A model generated the notes under the pieces. It saw nothing but the letters and a program-made list of their open reading frames with translations, made no database searches and had not been told where the DNA came from. From positions 16,501,071 through 16,565,070 of the forward strand of contig OW121741.1 in assembly GCA_933228675.1 (NCBI GenBank): a stretch of DNA of 64,000 nucleotides, given 5' to 3'. Every line of letters starts with the position of its first letter. The first letter of the stretch is position 1. Source of the stretch: Stomorhina lunata (Eukaryota; Arthropoda; Insecta; Diptera; Rhiniidae). The position numbers and the translations under genes were made by a program. This document shows positions 51,306 through 64,000 of the stretch, piece by piece.

Positions 51306-53554
51306 TATGTTCAAAGTTACTTCGATGTTCAAAGTTACTTCGAAGTTTATTGAAATTTGGTATCAATTTTGATTCGTTTTTAAAAACATATAGTTCAGTT
51401 AAAACTCTTTTACTATTGGTCACGTTTTGGCAAATAGCTACAAAAAAGTATTCTTCTATTATCCTTGACTCCCGGTGGAGCATAGGGCCTCAACAAATAT
51501 ATGTGTTCGATCTATATCGAATGCGGTAATTAGGGCCCTGAAGTAGGGTTACATCAAACTCGATGTCTAAGAACTTTTAAAGATGGAATTATTTAAAAGT
51601 TTTCCGCTTCGCTGTGGCTTAGTTGGTAAGTACGTCCACTTCTAGGCATAACATATCATATTTAGTCTTGGTTCGATTCCCAGTCACGGCAACATTATTT
51701 TCTGTATTTATAAATTTCTATTAAAATTATTAATTAGCTAAGCATTTTCAATGGGCAGTAAACCTACATCAATAACACGCCGTCGATGTAAAAAATACTT
51801 AATTGGCTGTAGAACAAAATTCTTACACTTTACGTCCAAATAACAGCGAATATTGCATCTTCTCTGTTCTAAACATATAAGCGGTGTGCAATTACAATAT
51901 CAAAAAATTGTAGCTCTGCTTTTCGCTAACACCTTTTACCACTCTACTATTCCTTTCCCAAAAAAGGTAACCCAATTCGTATATAACTACATACAATTGA
52001 AAAGGCAGAATTTGACCGAATGCAACTGCCCTTTTTGAATAAAAAAATGTTTCCTCAAAACCTTCATCTTTCAGGAGCTCGACAAACTTGTTTTCAACAT
52101 AAAGACAGACAAATAGTCGAATAGTCAGACTAACGGATATGTCTAGATTGACTCTGCTATCAATTATAAGTCGATTAATATAATATTTATAGGTTAAGTG
52201 AATAATAAAAAAATATAAACTAAACCTAAATATTTGATATAAATTATTACTATGGCAACACATCAAAGAAAAGCGCATAAAATATCGATTATTAGAGCTT
52301 AAGTGTTAATTTCTAAAGCATCAATTATATTTAATTTAAAGGAGTTATGTGGATATCTGAAGGTCAGAGGCACCAAGACATGAGCTCTTAAGATGAACTA
52401 CCAAAACTCAATAAATATACTTATATTAATATTTTTAATTCCTTTAAGTTATATCTTAAATATTTTTTAATTTCCTTTCAAATACCATACAAAAACCCCT
52501 CAAAATAGTCAACAATTAACTTTTTCTTCTTTCGCCTTAAAGTATGTTCCACTTTTTTTCTTATTACAATTTTTTTCCATTAATGCTGCTGTTGTTTTCT
52601 GTCTCATATTATTATTTATTGTTAAAATTAAATGCTGTTTACTGTCATAATTACACACTCATTTTCTCAGTATAAGATGCAGTGTAAAACATTATTGTTG
52701 TCTGGCAGTTGCACTTCATTTGTTTTTTTCGTTTTCATTTTTTACAATTTTTTGCTCATTTTTTCCTAGCAAAACAAGAGATTTTTATTGTTTATGACAG
52801 TCCAAGGCAGAGCAGCAAAAAAATCTTGAAAGCAGAAAATATTTTAAAAATACTTATTCATTTTAATTGTTGGCTGCATTATAACGAAAAGAAAAATATA
52901 TTAAGATACACTACCGCTCCATGACACTATGTATCCCCCCTGTCTCTATCTAAAGCTTGTAACAAAGAAATACATTCTTATTTAATGTTGCCTACTTTAA
53001 GGCTAATGTGCTCATTTTTCTCGCTTTGTTTCGTTGCTATTTTTTTATTGTTTTTGTCAAAACTCTTGTATAAACAATGACGATGGTTATCATCATCATC
53101 AGCATCATCATGCATGCTGCATTTCATTTAGAATTTTATTTTTTATTATACTAGAACAATAAGCTGAGCGCTAGAGCAACAGCTTGTGTTTATGATGAAT
53201 GCCAGCGAAATAGTTTCATCTGAAAATAATTTTATCGTTGTTTGAGAGTGGCAAAGAAATGGAATTTTAATGTTGCAAAAAAATCAAGTGAAATCGAAAA
53301 AAACAGATTTTTAAAAAAAATATTTAAAAGTTTTTGAAAGGAAATAAGATGATACTATGTTTTAAGACATATTTGTTTAAGTAGATAATGAAGGATAATA
53401 AATAATGTAAAATATCTAAGATTTATGAGAAAAATATTAATTTTCATACAAATGGATTTCAAGCATTTCCTTAATAGTATTAATGTCATTGCATACTTTA
53501 AGGCATCTATTTTTAGGTTTCCTAATAGTAATATATACGAATTTTAGTATCAAT
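51306..53554. other. Non-repetitive intronic sequence with a tRNA-like insertion
   Basis: The phrase ATGTTCAAAGTTACTTCG is tandemly duplicated at the array edge (51308-51345). A tRNA-like segment is listed separately (51611-51691). 53088-53115 contains a CATCATCATCAGCATCATCA run. The open frame at 51892-52278 (minus) and its plus-strand partner have no recognisable domain. Confidence 0.45.
51611..51691 (+). mobile_element. tRNA-like sequence, probably a SINE head or tRNA pseudogene
   Basis: GCTGTGG at the 5' end pairs with TCACGGC at the 3' end over seven positions (two G-T). GGCTTAGTTGG is an A-box-like motif and GGTTCGATTCC is an exact B box. The T stem has one mismatch. The anticodon stem does not form, and the region between is 52 nt, so I do not call a functional tRNA. 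It is probably the promoter head of a SINE related in layout to the one at 18197-18313. Confidence 0.5.
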
Positions 53555-55820
53555 CTAAGCCTATATCTTAGTCTATGTCTTAGTCTATGTCTTATTCTAT
53601 GTCTTAGTCTATGTCTTAGTCTATGTCTTAGTCTATGTCTTAGTGTATGTCTTAGTCTATGTCTTAGTCTATGTCTTAGTCTATGTCTTAGTCTATGTCT
53701 TAGTCTATGTCTTAGTCTATGTCTTAGTATATGTCTTAGTCTATGTCTTAGTCTATGTCTTAGTCTATGTCTTAGTCTATGACTTAGTCTATGTCTTAGT
53801 CTATGTCTTAGTCTATGTCTTAGTCTATGCCTTAGTCTATGTCTTAGTCTATGTCTTAGTCTATATCTTAGTCTATGTCTTAGTCTATGTCTTAGTCTAT
53901 GTCTCAGTCTATGTCTTAGTCTATGTCTTAGTCTATGTCTTAGTCTATGTCTTAGTCTATGTCTTAGTCTATGTCTTAGTCTATGTCTTAGTCTATGTCT
54001 TAGTCTATGTCTTAGTCTATGTCTTAGTCTATGTCTTAGACTATGTCTTAGTCTATGTCTTAGTCTATGTCTTAGTCTATGTCTTAGTCTATGTCTTAGT
54101 CTATGTCTTAGTCTATGTCTTAGTCTATGTCTTAGTCTATATCTTAGTCTATGTCTTAGTCTATGTCTTAGTCTATGTCTTAGTCTATGTCGTAGTCTAT
54201 GTCTTAGTCTATGTCTTAGTCTATGTCTTAGTCTATGTCTTAGTCTATGTCTTAGTCTACGTCTTAGTCTATGTCTATGTCTTAGTCTACGTCTTAGTCT
54301 ATGTCTTAGTCTATGTCTTAGTCTATGTCGTATTCTATGTCTTAGTCTATGTCTTAGTCTATTTCTTAGTCTATGTCTTAGTCTATGTCTTAGTCTATTT
54401 CTTAGTCTATGTCTTAGTCTATGTCTTAGTCTATGTCTAAGTCTATGTCTTAGTCTATGTCTTAGTCTATGTCTTTGTCTTAGTCTTTGTCTTAGTCTTT
54501 GACTTAGTCTTTGACTTAGTCTATGTCTTAGTCTATGTCTTAGTCTATGTCTTAGTCAATGTCTTAGTCTATGTCTTAGTCTATGTCTTAGTCTATGTCT
54601 TAGTCTATGTCTATGTCTTAGTCTATGTCTTAGTCTATTTCTTAGTCTATGTCTTAGTCTATGTCTTAGTCTATTTCTTAGTCTATGTCTTAGTCTATGT
54701 CTTAGTCTATGTCTTAGTCTATGTCTTAGTCTATGTCTTAGTCTATGTCTTAGTCTATGTCTTAGTCTATTTCTTAGTCTATGTCTTAGTCTATGTCTTA
54801 GTCTATTTCTTAGTCTATGTCTTAGTCTATGTCTTAGTCTATATCTAAGTCTATGTCTTAGTCTATGTCTTAGTATATGTCTTAGTCTATGTCATAGTCT
54901 ATGTCTTAGTCTATGTTTTAGTCTATGTCTTAGTCTATGGCTTAGTCTATGTCTTAGTCTATGTCTTAGTCTATGTCATAGTCTATGTCATAGTCTATGT
55001 CTTAGTCTATGTCTTAGTCTATGTCTTAGTCTATGTCTTAGTCTATGTCTTAGTCTATGTCTTAGTCTATGTCTTAGTCTATGTCTTAGTCTATTTCTTA
55101 GTCTATGTCTTAGTCTATGTCTTAGTCTATTTCTTAGTCTATGTCTTAGTCTATGTCTTAGACTATGTCTAAGTCTATGTCTTAGTCTATGTCTTAGTCT
55201 ATGTCTTAGTCTATGTCTTAGTCTTTGTCTTAGTCTTTGACTTAGTCTATGTCTTAGTCTATGTCTTAGTCTATGTCTTAGTCTATGTCTTAGTCTATGT
55301 CTTAGTCTATGTCTTAGTCTATGTCTTATTCTATGTCTAAGTCTATGTCTTAGTCTATGTCTTCGTCTATGTCTTCGTCTATGTCTTAGTCTTTATTTTA
55401 GTATATGTCTTAGTCGATGTCTTAGTCTATGTCTTAGTCTTTGTCTTAGTCTATGTCTTAGTCTATGTCTTAGTCTATGTCTTAGTCTATGTCTTAGTCT
55501 ATGTCTTAGTCTATGTCTTAGTCTATGTCTTAGTCTATGTCTTAGTCTATGTCTTAGTCTATGTCTTATTCTACGTCTTAGTCTATGTCTTAGTCTATGT
55601 CTTAGTCTATGTCTTAGTCTATGTCTTAGTCTATGTTTTAGTCTATATCTAAGTCTATGTCTTAGTCTATGTCTTAGTCTTTGTCTTAGTCTATGTCTTA
55701 CTTTATGTCTTAGGGTATGTCGTAGTCTATATCTTAGTCTATATTTAAGACTATATTTTAGTCTATATTGTAATCTGTATCTTAGCCTAGATTTTAGTCT
55801 ATAGCTAAGTCTATGTATGC
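53555..55820 (+). repeat. 12-bp satellite array IV, heterogeneous
   Basis: About 188 units of TCTTAGTCTATG with many variants: TATTTC, TTTGACTTAG, TATGTCATAG, TATGTCTAAG. There are also length changes (for example an extra CTATGT near 54277 and 54611) that shift the reading frame. Blocks of variants recur in tandem (TATTTCTTAGTC every three units near 54360-54410 and 54640-54800). It decays progressively from 55620 to 55820. Much older or less homogenised than arrays II, III and V. Confidence 0.95.
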
Positions 55821-57210
55821 CCTTGAGTAGGTTAACACCATATACTAATCCGTGGTTCTAAATGTATGCAACAGTTTCTGTGATAACTTTTTATTAACCC
55901 TATTTTGACCATTTGAAATGTATATGCAATTTTCTATAGCTTTCCGAACAACTTTATTTTTCTTAAGGTCATTTCTTTTTTATTATCTACAAATTATTCT
56001 TTTCATCTAAAAAATTTAGTTTCCTTGACCAAAATTGATTTTTATTAACCACTAAATTTTTTTTATGGAATTTTTCCTTTTAAGCTAATTGAATTCTAAG
56101 CTTGCCCCAAGAAATTTGGAAGTAACCCCTTTAAATAAATTAATTTATTTATATTATAGTAAATTTCTACTAGCTTTTAGGTAAGTTTTAGAAGTAAAGG
56201 TTTTTCTAAAAAACCAAAAAATTGTGTTTGACTGACTGAACTTTTTAGAGGGGAAAATAAGAAAATTAGCAATTCATATGTGAATTTTTTTTTTATTTTA
56301 TATTAAAAGTAGAATAGAAAACATGACCTTCAATCTTTAGAATTCCATCAACAAAAATGATATTGATGCAAAAATGATTATAATAAATAAAATATAGCCA
56401 AGGGTTATTTTCGTAAGCTCCTCAGAAAAGCAAAAATAAGAAAAGCTAAAGCAAAAACAGGATAAAACTAGCAAAGGACCAAAAAAGATGTTAGGAAAAA
56501 TATAAGATTATGAAAATAACAAAAATATCACGTAAAAATAAAAAATCCGTGTATGTTTTTCTTTTCCTTAGACTTTGCTTCACTAAATAAATATCAACAG
56601 CCAAAGGCGAGCTACCAGGAAACCCAACATCGAAGATTTTTAAGAAGAAAACATTTTAAAAAATATTTACGTTGTTAAAGAAAAATACTTTTAAAATTTC
56701 ATTGAAATAATATTATTTGCCCTAGAAGATCTGTAACCTTGAATTCAAAATCAAATTGAAGAAATTGAGCTTCATTTTCAAATACTTCATGTGTGTGTGT
56801 GTGTATGACAAAATGATGGCAAACGACTTAAAAGACTGTTATGTCCTTAAGGTACTTTTATCATAAAAAAGTAACAAGGACTTTGAGAAGTTGAAAAATA
56901 ATGTTAGAAATGAAAAAGAATGAAAAGTGCATATGCATTAAAATGGTCACTTGAGACGGTCTAGTAGAAGGAAATAAATAAAAGAAAAATAAATTTTTAC
57001 TTTTATATTTAAATGGCAATAATGATTAAAGGATTTAAAGCTGAAAAGTTTTATACTGCAAAGTATGGACTTAGAATAGGAGTTAAAGTACAAATTTCAA
57101 AACAAATTTTTTAAGTCCTCAAATTTTAAGTCCTCAATTTTAAATTAACGTTCACTACTTTTAGGCGTTCGATAATTGTATCACCTTATCATTGTCATTT
57201 CCACCAAATA
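55821..57210. other. Non-repetitive intronic sequence
   Basis: No gene is recognisable. It contains a (GT)n tract near 56793-56805 and a candidate recursive splice site listed separately. AAATTTTAAGTCCTC is tandemly duplicated near 57105-57135. Confidence 0.45.
56163..56187 (+). promoter_or_regulatory. Candidate recursive-splicing ratchet site
   Basis: ATTTCTACTAGCTTTTAG is followed immediately by GTAAGTTT, a juxtaposed 3' splice site and consensus 5' splice site at 56180/56181. A possible branch-point-like CTACTAG lies just upstream. Long fly introns are known to be removed stepwise at such zero-length sites. It is 46 kb downstream of the last visible Ddr exon on the same strand. The polypyrimidine tract is short, so the call is tentative. 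Confidence 0.4.
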
Positions 57211-59272
57211 TCATAGTCTATGTCTTAGTCTATGTCTTAGTCTATATCTTAGTCTATGTCTTAGTCTATGTCTTAGTCTATGTCTTAGTCTATGTCTTAG
57301 TCTATGTCTTAGTCTATGTCTTAGTCTATGTCTTAGTCTATGTCTTAGTCTATGTCTTAGTCTATGTCTTAGTCTATGTCTTAGTCTATGTCTTAGTCTA
57401 TGTCTTAGTCTATGTCTTAGTCTATGTCTTAGTCTATGTCTTAGTCTATGTCTTAGTCTATGTCTTAGTCTATGTCTTAGCCTATGTCTAAGTCTATGTC
57501 TTAATCTATGTCTTAGTCTATGTCTTAGTCTATGTCTTAGTCTATGTCTTAGTCTATGTCTTAGTCTATGTCTTAGTCTATGTCTTAGTCTATGTCTTAG
57601 TCTATGTCTTAGTCTATGTTTTAGTCTATGTCTTAGTCTATGTCTTAGTCTATGTCTTAGTCTATGTCTTAGTCTATGTCTTAGTCTATGTCTTAGTCAA
57701 TGTCTTAGTCTATGTCTTAGTCTATGTCTTAGTCTATGTCTTAGTCTATGTCTTAGTCTATGTCTTAGTCTATGTCTTAGTCTATGTCTTAGTCTATGTC
57801 TTAGTCTATGTCTTAGTCTATGTCTTAGTCTATGTCTTAGTCTATGTCTTAGTCTATGTCTTAGTCTATGTCTTAGTCTATGTCTTAGTCTATGTCTTAG
57901 TCTATGTCTTAGTCTATGTCTAAGTCTATGTCTTAGTCTATGTCTTAATCTATGTCTTAGTCTATGTCTTAGTCTATGTCTTAGTCTATGTCTTAGTCTA
58001 TGTCTTAGTCAATGTCTTAGTCTATGTCTTAGTCTATGTCTTAGTCTATGTCTTAGTCTATGTCTTAGTCTATGTCTTAGTCTATGTCTTAGTCTATGTC
58101 TTAGTCTATGTCTTAGTCTATGTTTTAGTCTATGCCATAGTCTATTTCTTAGTCTATGTCTTAGTCTATGTCTTAGTCTATGTCTTAGTCTATGTCTTAG
58201 ACTATGTCTTAGTCTATGTCTTAGTCTATGTCTTAGTCTATGTCTTAGTCTATGTCTTAGTCTATTTCTTAGTCTATGTCTTAGTCTATGTCTTAGTCTA
58301 TGTCTTAGTCTATGTCTTAGTCTATGTCTTAGTCTATGTCTTAGTCTATGTCTTAGTCTATGTCTTAGTCTATGTCTTAGTCTATGTCTTAGTCTATGTC
58401 TTAGTCTATGTCTAAATCTATATCTTAGTCTATGTCTTAGTCTATGTCTTAGTCTATGTCTTAGTCTATGTCTTAGTCTATGTCTTAGTCTATGTCTGAG
58501 TCTATGTCTTAGTCTATGTCTTAGTCTATGTCTTAGTCTATGTCTTAGTCTATGTCTTAGTCTATGTCTTAGTCTATGTCTTAGTCTATGTCTTAGTCTA
58601 TGTCTTAGTCTATGTCTTAGTCTATGTCTTAGTCTATGTCTTAGTCTATGTCTTAGTCTATGTCTTAGTCTATGTCTTAGTCTATGTCTTAGTCTATGTC
58701 TTAGTCTATGTCTTAGTCTATGTCTTAGTCTATGTCTTAGTCTATGTCTTAGTCTATGTCTTAGTCTATGTCTTAGTCTATGTCTTAGTCTATGTCTTAG
58801 TCTATGTCTTAGTCTATGTCTTAGTCTTTGTCTTAGTCTATGTCTTAGTCTATGTCTTAGTCTATGTCTTAGTCTATGTCTTAGTCTTTGTCTTACTCTA
58901 TGTCTTAGTCTATGTCTTAGTCTATGTCTTAGTCTATGTCTTAGTCTATGTCTTAGTCTATATCTTAGTCTATGTCTTAGTCTATGTCTTAGTCTATGTC
59001 TTAGTCTATGTCTTAGTCTATGTCTTAGTCTATGTCTTAGTCTATGTCTTAGTCTATGTCTTAGTCTATGTCTTAGTCTATGTCTTAGTCTATGTCTTAG
59101 TCTATGTCTTAGTCTATGTCTTAGTCTATGTCTTAATCTATGTCTTAGTCTATGTCTTAGTCTATGTCTTAGTCTATGTCTTAGTCTATGTCTTAGTCTA
59201 TGTCTTAGTCTATGTCTTAGTCTATGTCTTAGTCGATTTCTTAGTCTATGTCTTAGTCTATGCTTTAGTCTA
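57211..59272 (+). repeat. 12-bp satellite array V
   Basis: About 171 nearly uniform copies of TCTTAGTCTATG. Scattered singletons (GTCAATG, TTTGTC, TAATC, GCCATAG) and no net frame change produce a continuous 724-codon C-L-S-L frame, which is not a gene. The 3' edge at 59235-59272 is degenerate. Confidence 0.97.
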
Positions 59273-60377
59273 TATATTTTCCTTTATATTTTTAACCGAA
59301 TTTTATTGCATATTTTTTGGATGTTCCATTTAAATCAAATTAGCTTATGATGCTGAGTTTTTTAGAAAGTCATATTTATTTTCTGCAAAAGCGTAGCAAA
59401 CTTTTAGGCGATTATAAAATTCTATTTAAGTCTTTATATCTTTCTTAAACTTTAGGAGTATTTTCTTTTATCGTGTAGCTATTTAAACCCCTTTTTAAAT
59501 TCTACTAAACAATAACTATAAACATAAAACAAATAGCTGGACTATTTATTTGATTTTCTTTCTCGAAACATAAAACAATTTTATGAGCATTCAATTACAT
59601 CGTGTTTCTGCTAAACTTATTTCTTTTATGCAAAAAAACCTTTTTCTTCAACTTCAGAAAACAAAATCTATTTATTCAAATTTTTTTGTTTAAACTTTAA
59701 ACAAATAATACGAGAAACAAATTTTTTTGAGAAAAATAGAACATAAAATAGACAAAATAACGAGGATAAAATCTGTAAAATCAGAAAAAAAGAATAAGAT
59801 ATTTAAAACTGGCCAAAAAATTTATAACAAAAACTTGGTAGTAAAAAGGCTTAGTTTATATTGTTAAACATGCCAAATTCACATAAAAGTATAGAAAAAA
59901 GTTTGATAACTTTTTCTTTTTGTATTCCAGTTTTAAACAAAATTGTAAGAAGATTGAAATGGGTTTTTGCTAGAGAAGAAATATTTTTAAGTTTTCTTTT
60001 TTTAGTTATATCCTTTTCTTACATTTCTGTTGTTATTTGAAGTTTTGTTTTCTTAACAAACAAATTTGTTACTAATGGCTGACAAATGTAGGTTTGAAGT
60101 TTCTTTTTGAGGCGAATGATGAAGAAGAAAATTTAAATTTAATAGAAATTCGCAATAACAATGAACATAATGTCTTAAGTACAAAAGTAGACATTTAAGT
60201 TCTTTTAAATTGGCTACAAAATGAAGATATGAAAATTTTTAATGATTTCATTATTGTCATTATTTGCAGTATAAAAATTTAATTTACACTTTGATTAGGT
60301 CTGAAATGCATTTAAAATGTTAATGATGAAAAGTTTTGATAAAGCTTTGTTTAATGACCTTAAAGTATTTGTAAGAT
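59273..60377. other. Spacer between inverted 12-bp arrays
   Basis: AT-rich; no gene or element is recognisable. It forms the potential loop of a large inverted repeat made by arrays V and VI. Confidence 0.5.
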
Positions 60378-62235
60378 TTAGACTAAGACATCGACTAAGG
60401 CATAGACTAAGACATAGACTAAGAAATAGACTAAGATATAGACTAAGACATAGACTAAGATATAGACTATGACATGGACTAAGACATAAATAGACTAAGA
60501 CATAGACTAAGAAATAGACTAAGACCTAGACTAAGACATAGACTAAGACATAGACTAAGACATAGACTAAGACATTGACTAAGACATAGACTAAGACATA
60601 GACTACGACATAACTAAGATAAGATTAAAACATAGACTAAGACATAGACTAAGACATAGACTAAGATATAGTCTAAGACATGGACTAAGACATAAATAGA
60701 CTAAGACATAGACTAAGACATAGACTAAGACATAGACTAAGACATAGACTAAGACATAGACTAAGACATAGACTAAGACATAGACTAAGACATAGAATAA
60801 GACATAGACTAAGACATAGACTAAGACATAGACTAAGACATAGACTAAGACATAGACTAAGACATAGACTAAGACATAGACTAAGACATAGACTAAGACA
60901 TAGACTAAGACATAGACTAAGACATAGACTAAGACATAGACTAAGACATAGACTAAGACATAGACTAAGACATAGACTAAGACATAGACTAAGACATAGA
61001 CTTAGACATAGACTAAGACATAGACTAAGATATAGACTAAGACATAGACTAAGACATAGACTAAGACATAGACTAAGACATAGAGTAAGACAAAGACTAA
61101 GACATAGACTAAGACATAGACTAAGACATAGACTAAGACATAGACTAAGACAAAGACTAAGACATAGACTAAGACATAGACTAAGACATAGACTAAGACA
61201 TAGACTAAGACATAGACTAAGACATAGACTAAGACATAGACTAAGACATAGACTAAGACATAGACTAAGACATAGACTAAGACATAGACTAAGACATAGA
61301 CTAAGACATAGACTAAGACATAGACTAAGACATAGACTAAGACATAGACTAAGACATAGACTAAGACATAGACTAAGACATAGACTAAGACATAGACTAA
61401 GACATAGACTAAGACATAGACTAAGACATAGACTAAGACATAGACTAAGACATAGACTAAGACATAGACTAAGACATAGACTAAGACATAGACTAAGACA
61501 TAGACTAAGACATAGACTAAGACATAGACTAAGACATAGACTAAGACATAGACTAAGACATAGACTAAGACATAGACTAAGACATAGACTAAGACATAGA
61601 CTAAGACATAGACTAAGACATAGACTAAGACATAGACTAAGACATAGACTAAGACATAGACTAAGACATAGACTAAGACATAGACTAAGACATAGACTAA
61701 GACATAGACTAAGACATAGACTAAGACATAGACTAAGACATAGACTAAGACATAGACTAAGACATAGACTAAGACATAGACTAAGACATAGACTAAGACA
61801 TAGACTAAGACATAGACTAAGACATAGACTAAGACATAGACTAAGACATAGACTAAGACATAGACTAAGACATAGACTAAGACATTGACTAAGACATAGA
61901 CTAAGACATAGACTAAGACATAGACTAAGACACAGACTAAGACACAGACTAAGAAATAGACTAAGACATAGACTAAGACATAGACTAAGACATAGACTAA
62001 GACATAGACTAACCCATAGACTAAGACATAGACTAAGACATAGACTACGGCATAGACTAAGACATAGACTAAGACATAGACTAAGACATAGACTAGACAT
62101 AGACTAATACAAAGACTAAGACATAGACTAAGACATATACTAAGACGTAGACTAAGACATAGACTAAGACATAAACTAAGACATAGACTAAGACAAAGGC
62201 TAAGACAAAGATTAACACATAGACTTAGACATAGT
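60378..62235 (-). repeat. 12-bp satellite array VI, inverted orientation
   Basis: About 155 copies of CATAGACTAAGA on the plus strand. The first 330 bp and last 200 bp are degenerate, with length variants (CATAAATAG near 60484 and 60690, GACTAGACATAG near 62091), and 61190-61880 is almost pure. The reverse-strand 471-codon C-L-S-L frame is a repeat artefact. Confidence 0.97.
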
Positions 62236-63257
62236 TTTCTTTATACGTATACAATACCTTAACACTATTACTAATGCAAATACTAAACTTGATTTTAGTA
62301 CCTCTATAGTATATTATTTAACCTTTTCTTATTTGGGATTAAATTCTGTTGCCTATTTTCAGGCTTCCCTTCTTACAAATATGAGTGTTTTAGTGAGATT
62401 GCAGTTTCATTTTATTTCTTCTTCTCATTTAGGAATTTTTTCATATTTTGTAATCTCATAAAAATAAAAGTTTATGTTTAAAGTACATTTATATCTGCTT
62501 TTTTGCGGTTTTGTAATAAAAATGTTTTCATTTTTTTTTTTTTTTTTGGTTCTTGTTTTGTGCCCTCAACTCTATCTCTAATGCGCAGCAGTTGCAAACA
62601 GACTAAATGTTTAAAAACATTAAAAACACTTTCTAAAATGGAAAATCTAAATACAGATATGAATAAAAAAAATAAGTAAATATAATCAAGATAACGTTGT
62701 GTGGTCAAGAAAGTGGCATATGGGACTTTGAAGGAATTTTTAGAGGACTTTGTGGAATGGAAATCAAAAGAAATTATAGAAAATTAACCTTACGCTAATA
62801 TATGTAGATATTGAACATTTAAAAAAAAAAAGACGAGATTCCGATTTAGGGGAAAATTTATAAAAAAAAAGTAAGAAAGAACCACATAAGCTATTTCTTA
62901 GTATTTTGGATATAAAAGAACAACATTTTGCCAGGAAAATTTCCGAAAAATTTCAGCAGAAAACACTTTAAATGTTCGAAAGAATTTTATACAAAAACTA
63001 ATTTTTATGCAAATCATGTAAAATGTACTTTTCCACATTTAAGTTGTAAATATGTTTAAGCTTTAGAGCTACACGTTGAGCATTAAAACCCAAAACAGAA
63101 TAAGATTCTAGGGACTTTTGCTTAAAAAAAGTAAAAACGTGGGGATTAAGGAAAAGCAGTAGTAAATTAAAAAGTAGCAAAAGAATTTATATAAAAAGGA
63201 CATTTAAAATGATTAACTAAAAGCAAATAAAGATAACAAATTAAAACAAACATAAAA
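62236..63257. other. Non-repetitive intronic sequence
   Basis: No gene is recognisable. The phrase TTGCCTATTTTCAGGCTT near 62349 also occurs near 4963, but nothing else around the two sites matches. Confidence 0.45.
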
Positions 63258-64000
63258 AGGAAAGGAAATTTTTCTATAGAAAAAAAAATTATCAAAATTT
63301 TTCTATAGAAAATTATTTTTATGGAAAATTTTTCAATAGAAAAAAATTTTTATCTAAAATTTCTCTATAGAAAAATATTTCTATAGAAAAATATTTTCAT
63401 CTAAAATTTTTGTATAGAAAAATATTTCTATTGAAAATTTTTCTATAGAAAAATATTTCCATCGAAAATTTTTCTACAGAAAAATATTTCTATCGAAAAT
63501 TTTTCTATGGAAAAATATTTCTATCGAAAATATTTCTATAGAAAAATTTTTTATCGAAGATTTTTCTATAGCAAATTCTTTTATCGAAAAAATAGAAATA
63601 GAAAATATTTTCATCGAAAATTTTTCTATAGAAAAATTTTTTTCTCGAATATTTTTCTATAGAAACATTTTTTTCTCGAAAATTTTTCTATAGAAAAATA
63701 TTTTTCTCGAAAATTTTTCTATAGAAAAATTTTTTTCTCGAAAATTTTTCTATAGAAAAATTTTTTTCTCGAAAATTTTTCTATAGAAAAATTTTTTTCT
63801 CGAAAATTTTTCTATAGAAAAATATTTCTATCGAAAATTTTTCTATAGAAAAATATTTCTATCGAAAATTTTTCTATAGAAAAATATTTCTATCGAAAAT
63901 TTTTCTATAGAAAAATATTTCTATCGAAAATTTTTCTATAGAAAAATATTTCTATCAAAAATTTTTCTATAGAAAAATATTTCTATCAAAAATTTTTCTA
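63258..64000. repeat. 31-bp AT-rich palindromic array, continuing past the window
   Basis: Units of about 31 bp built from TTTTTCTATAGAAAAATAT and TTCTATCGAAAA. Degenerate until about 63600, a TTTTCTCGAAAA subtype from 63630 to 63800, then regular to the window end. It shares the TTTTTCTATAGAAAAA core with the arrays at 702-1580 and 12945-20500. Confidence 0.93.

Noticed and set aside
51611..51691. Functional tRNA gene
   Set aside because: The acceptor stem and B box are good, but no anticodon stem forms and the middle is too long without a proper variable arm. Kept as a tRNA-derived SINE head or pseudogene.
57176..59350. 724-codon open frame rich in Cys-Leu-Ser-Leu, and similar ones at 53483-54440, 60685-62100, 7888-8193, 57192-57491 and 6675-7112
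   Set aside because: They are translations of the 12-bp satellite. A 12-bp unit keeps any stop-free frame open indefinitely; variants are random, not codon-aware, and both strands and several frames are open.

Overview
The window is eukaryotic, very AT-rich and mostly non-coding. The only coding sequence I can support is two consecutive plus-strand exons (8788-9054 and 9894-9986). Spliced in phase, they encode part of a tyrosine-kinase domain closest to discoidin domain receptors (Ddr): the VAV...TLRPG strand, a SRLKD helix end, [18 protein letters not shown] and the catalytic-loop motif HRDLATR. The Ddr match, tRNA-derived SINE heads, a hammerhead-bearing element and giant satellite-filled introns suggest a higher dipteran fly, possibly a calyptrate. 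That species guess is inference. The rest of the window is most simply read as Ddr intron: the tail of one intron (before 8788), one 839-bp intron, and more than 54 kb of another intron (after 9986).

Layout. 1-8787 holds a 31-bp array (702-1580), a palindromic 31-bp array (2632-4880) and two arrays of a 12-bp satellite, TCTTAGTCTATG (6345-7020 and 7637-8690). The exons follow, then the same 12-mer in inverted orientation (10187-11632). 12945-20500 is mostly 31-32-bp arrays built round the palindrome TTTTTCTATAGAAAAA, interrupted by a SINE with target-site duplication at 18197-18313. 20500-27390 is a mobile-element graveyard: a thrice-repeated family with GGCGTATGATT ends, a foldback, a piggyBac-type MITE, a pair of 200-bp direct repeats each carrying a minus-strand hammerhead ribozyme, and dispersed repeats. 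An 11-bp satellite fills 27391-28640. 31235-31740 is a degenerate array rich in TGAGTCA. 35000-41720 is a complex of repeats of the CCTACGATTGGACATTT type. A dispersed repeat has seeded a GACA microsatellite at 43251-43770. Degenerate AT arrays (44931-46300), a near-perfect 145-bp foldback (46925-47069) and a 29-bp array (48251-51305) follow. Three more 12-mer arrays (53555-55820, 57211-59272, and inverted at 60378-62235) and the start of another 31-bp array (63258-64000) end the window. Tandem repeats make up roughly half of it.

Most notable points: (1) a retrozyme or Penelope-LTR-like locus with two intact-looking type I hammerhead ribozymes 488 nt apart; (2) Ddr exons sitting between long inverted satellite arrays, a geometry that could form a pre-mRNA stem and favour exon circularisation; (3) apparent loss of both the beta-3 lysine and the alpha-C glutamate in the Ddr kinase domain, with HRD kept; (4) a candidate recursive-splicing ratchet site at 56180/56181. 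All long open frames other than the first kinase exon are by-products of repeats whose unit length is a multiple of three or which lack stops.
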